Shown here: one piece after another, positions 62,210-64,000 of the stretch
How positions within the stretch are numbered: the stretch's first letter is position 1
Layout: every line of letters begins with the position of its first letter
DNA from: Actinomadura madurae
Lineage (GTDB): Bacteria; Actinomycetota; Actinomycetes; Streptosporangiales; Streptosporangiaceae
DNA: 64,000 nucleotides
NCBI RefSeq assembly: GCF_900115095.1
Contig: NZ_FOVH01000026.1
Span: 47,490-111,489, forward strand
Reading direction: 5' to 3'
Made by a program: the position numbers and the translations under genes
Notes under the pieces: generated by a model
Seen by the model: only the letters and a program-made list of their open reading frames with translations
Told to the model about the DNA's origin: nothing
Database searches by the model: none

Positions 62210-62809
62210 ATGACCAAGGTGTACACCACGGCGAGCATGTCCCTGGACGGCTTCATCGCAGGCCCGCAGGAGAGCGGCTTCGATCGGCTGCACCGCTGGC
62301 ACGACTCCGGAAACGTCGCGATTCCGATGCTCTCAGGGAAGATGACCCTGGGTCTGAGCGAGGCCAGCGCGCTCCACTGGCGTGAGATGGCCGGAACCGC
62401 CGGGGCAGGCGTCATCGGCCGACGGTTGTTCGACTTGACCAACGGCTGGGGTGGTGACTCACCCACAGGCGAACCCGTCTTCGTCGTCACGCACAACGTC
62501 CCCGACGACTGGAAGGATCGCGACACCACCGTCCCCTTCACCTTCGTCACCGACGGTGTCGCGAGCGCGATCGAGCAGGCCAAGGCCGTGGCGGGCGACA
62601 GGTACGTCAACGTGGCCGCCGGGACCATCGCCCGCCAGGCCCTGGAACTGGGCCTGCTGGACGAGGTGTGGATCGACCTCATGCCGGTCTTCCTCGGCGA
62701 CGGCGTGCCCTACCTGAGCGAGTTGGGCGGCCCGGTCGACCTGGAAGGCCCGATCGCCACCCTCCAAGGCAACGGCGTCACCCACCTCCGCTACCGCGTC
62801 GCCCGCTGA
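62210..62809 (+). CDS. RibD C-terminal / dihydrofolate reductase-like protein
   Basis: 199 residues from ATG 62210 with AGAAGGGAA upstream. MTKVYTTASMSLDGFIAGPQ is the start of the actinobacterial DHFR-like/RibD_C group; further motifs are VIGRRLFDLTNGW, EPVFVVTHN and VNVAAGTIARQALELGLLDE, then DLMPVFLGDGVPYL. It probably binds NADPH and reduces a pterin, flavin or pyrimidine-like substrate. No folate or riboflavin genes are nearby. It is intact within a decayed stretch. Confidence 0.88.
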   Translation: MTKVYTTASMSLDGFIAGPQESGFDRLHRWHDSGNVAIPMLSGKMTLGLSEASALHWREMAGTAGAGVIGRRLFDLTNGWGGDSPTGEPVFVVTHNVPDDWKDRDTTVPFTFVTDGVASAIEQAKAVAGDRYVNVAAGTIARQALELGLLDEVWIDLMPVFLGDGVPYLSELGGPVDLEGPIATLQGNGVTHLRYRVAR

Positions 62810-63650
62810 CTGCGCCCACAGCGGGACTGCTGTCCTTCCGTTCTCACCCGTGTCGTCCTCACGAGTCCCTGAGCGCACCGGGGGCGGTCATGCTGGTCCG
62901 CCGCTACGGTCAACTGACCGAGCCGCGAACGCCTCCGCTGTCCAGCGGACCGTTATCTCCAGTCGCGACTGCTGGCCGAGGCCCGCGCCGAGCACGGATG
63001 GGGTAGGACCCAATCCCTAAGCTGCGGATCGGGTCCTACTCCCTCGAACGGCTGCCGGAGCGCAGCCGGGCCGGGCAGGTCCTCGTTTCGGTGGGGCCAC
63101 CTCCTATCTGCTGGATCGAGGCGGAAAGAGGCCAGAGGATGGAGCGATGGGATGAAGAGCCCCTCGGGGCCAGGCGACTTCCGCACCGCCTGGGAGGCGC
63201 GAGCGCGCTCGCCGGAAGGCTCGCGTCGCGCTTCGGGTGGGCTTCCCGCGGCGGCCTGCCCAATGCCAGGCGTCGCTGGCCGCTGGGCGCGCCGACCAGT
63301 CACCTCGGCGGCACCCTGCACAATTCGGTGCGCGACACCACATGCCCGGGGCGCCGGCCGAGCGTCCGCAGCGTAACCCCCGGCAGCCACTTCAGTTGGC
63401 TGGTCGCCGGCGGCGGGTCGGCGAGATCGAAGTTGATGGATGCCGCGTTCCGCAATCGGCCGCCAACCAGGGTTGATGAGTGATGGCGGCCGGGCGAGTG
63501 GACGGCCGGTGGTGTGGCGTATGCCGGTGGCGTGGCGAGATGCCCCCAGGGCGGTGGGATGACCGCTGCCGGCCGGGAACGACCAAAACAGGTCCGGTTG
63601 CAGGCCGCGCAATGGTTCGGTGGGGGCGTTTGTACGTGGATTGCCGCCGA
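62810..63650. other. No recognisable gene; short hairpin at 63004-63040
   Basis: Open frames on both strands lack motifs I know. A short plus-strand peptide ending RYLQSRLLAEARAEHGWG and stop at about 63005 looks like the end of a lost gene. GTAGGACCC (63004) and GGGTCCTAC (63032-63040) form a hairpin just after it, a possible old terminator. Confidence 0.4.
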
Positions 63651-63651
63651 G

Positions 63652-63680
63652 CTAAGACATCATCTCATTTGGTTTGGTGG
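63652..63680. mobile_element. Probable left end of the insertion sequence
   Basis: CTAAGACATCATCTCATTT lies 16-20 bases before the transposase start. It resembles terminal sequences of IS5-type elements in actinobacteria. The right end is outside the window, so the inverted repeat cannot be confirmed. Confidence 0.4.
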
Positions 63681-63695
63681 CGGTAGCCTGCGGTC

Positions 63696-64000
63696 GTGGA
63701 AATGGTCGAGCGGCTGGTGCCAGAGGAGTTGTGGGAGCTGTTCCAGCGGGTGGTGCCGCCCGCTCCGACGCGGCCGCAGGGCGGTGGCCGGCGCCGGTAC
63801 GGGGATCGTGAGGTGCTGGCGGCGATCATCTTCGTGGCCACCACAGGTTGTACGTGGCAGCAGTTGCCGCCGGTGTTCGGGCCGTCGGGTCCTACCGCGC
63901 ACCGGCGCTTCACCGAGTGGACGGCGGCACGGGTGTGGGCCAAGCTGCACCGGTTGGTGCTGGACGAGCTGGGTGCGCGCGGTGAGCTGGACTGGTCGCG
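63696..64000 (+). CDS. IS5-family transposase, N-terminal part (cut by window edge)
   Basis: From GTG 63696 (ATG 63702 is possible) the frame is open to the end of the window, 101 residues. It reads VERLVPEELWELFQRVVPP, RRRYGDREVLAAIIFVATTG, CTWQQLPPVFGPSGPTAHR, then RFTEWTAARVWAKLHRLVLD. This is the DUF4096-type N-terminal domain of IS5-family transposases. The DDE catalytic part lies beyond 64000. Nothing suggests damage in the visible part. Confidence 0.88.
   Translation, partial: MEMVERLVPEELWELFQRVVPPAPTRPQGGGRRRYGDREVLAAIIFVATTGCTWQQLPPVFGPSGPTAHRRFTEWTAARVWAKLHRLVLDELGARGELDWS

Overview
The window is high-GC actinobacterial DNA. Gene content and order suggest the Streptosporangiales/Thermomonosporaceae (an Actinomadura-like organism); this is an inference, since there is no rRNA here to test it. 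The core from about 16.4 to 46.6 kb follows the order known from Mycobacterium tuberculosis Rv1292-Rv1314c: an argS-like gene, lysA, hom (thrA), thrC, thrB, rho, rpmE, prfA, prmC, sua5, a wecA-type transferase, atpI-like genes, atpBEFHAGDC, a DUF2550 gene and a PduO-type cobalamin adenosyltransferase. Two differences stand out. A stand-alone DALR anticodon-binding protein sits where full-length argS would be, and a sensor kinase/LuxR regulator pair sits between rho and rpmE.

Layout. 0-2.5 kb: the start of a GntR regulator, a DUF574-type methyltransferase and a DUF5753-type regulator, all on the minus strand. 2.5-10 kb: a decayed accessory region with remnants of a class III cyclase-like protein, a cytochrome P450, methyltransferase, integrase-like, transposase and FAD-monooxygenase genes. 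Intact DUF4429/SHOCT and Tat-exported amidohydrolase genes lie among them. 10-16.3 kb: the remains of an actinobacterial integrative element (membrane protein, Prim-Pol, DUF3631 ATPase, excisionase, tyrosine integrase) lodged at a tRNA-Arg(CCG) gene. Xis and Int are intact, both replication genes carry frameshifts, and the McrB_N-DUF3883 cargo gene carries one nonsense codon. 16.4-46.6 kb: the conserved core. 43.4-58.9 kb, partly overlapping the end of that synteny: a peripheral set with an M28 peptidase, a DUF4097 lipoprotein, a GMC oxidoreductase, two tiny paralogous proteins, a serpin, GNAT, aldehyde dehydrogenase and carotenoid oxygenase genes, a PadR-controlled membrane protein, an NmrA-like gene with a divergent TetR gene, a site-2 protease, a second TetR gene and a DUF3224 gene. 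59-64 kb: accessory DNA again, with a highly structured palindromic element, a 13E12-type DUF222/HNH gene, IS5-type and LysR remnants, a RibD/DHFR-like reductase, and an IS transposase running off the end.

How the genes work together. lysA-hom-thrC-thrB form a near-gapless cluster for lysine and threonine synthesis. rho, rpmE, prfA, prmC and sua5 serve transcription termination and translation: PrmC modifies the release factor encoded just upstream, and Sua5 makes the tRNA t6A precursor. The atp genes encode a complete F1Fo ATP synthase. The most unusual signals are non-coding. They are a 167-bp multi-arm perfect palindrome at 59.2 kb, a set of unrelated minisatellites mostly just after stop codons (28.7, 32.8, 42.8, 48.5 and 55.1 kb), and a 13-bp inverted-repeat operator in front of the PadR gene.
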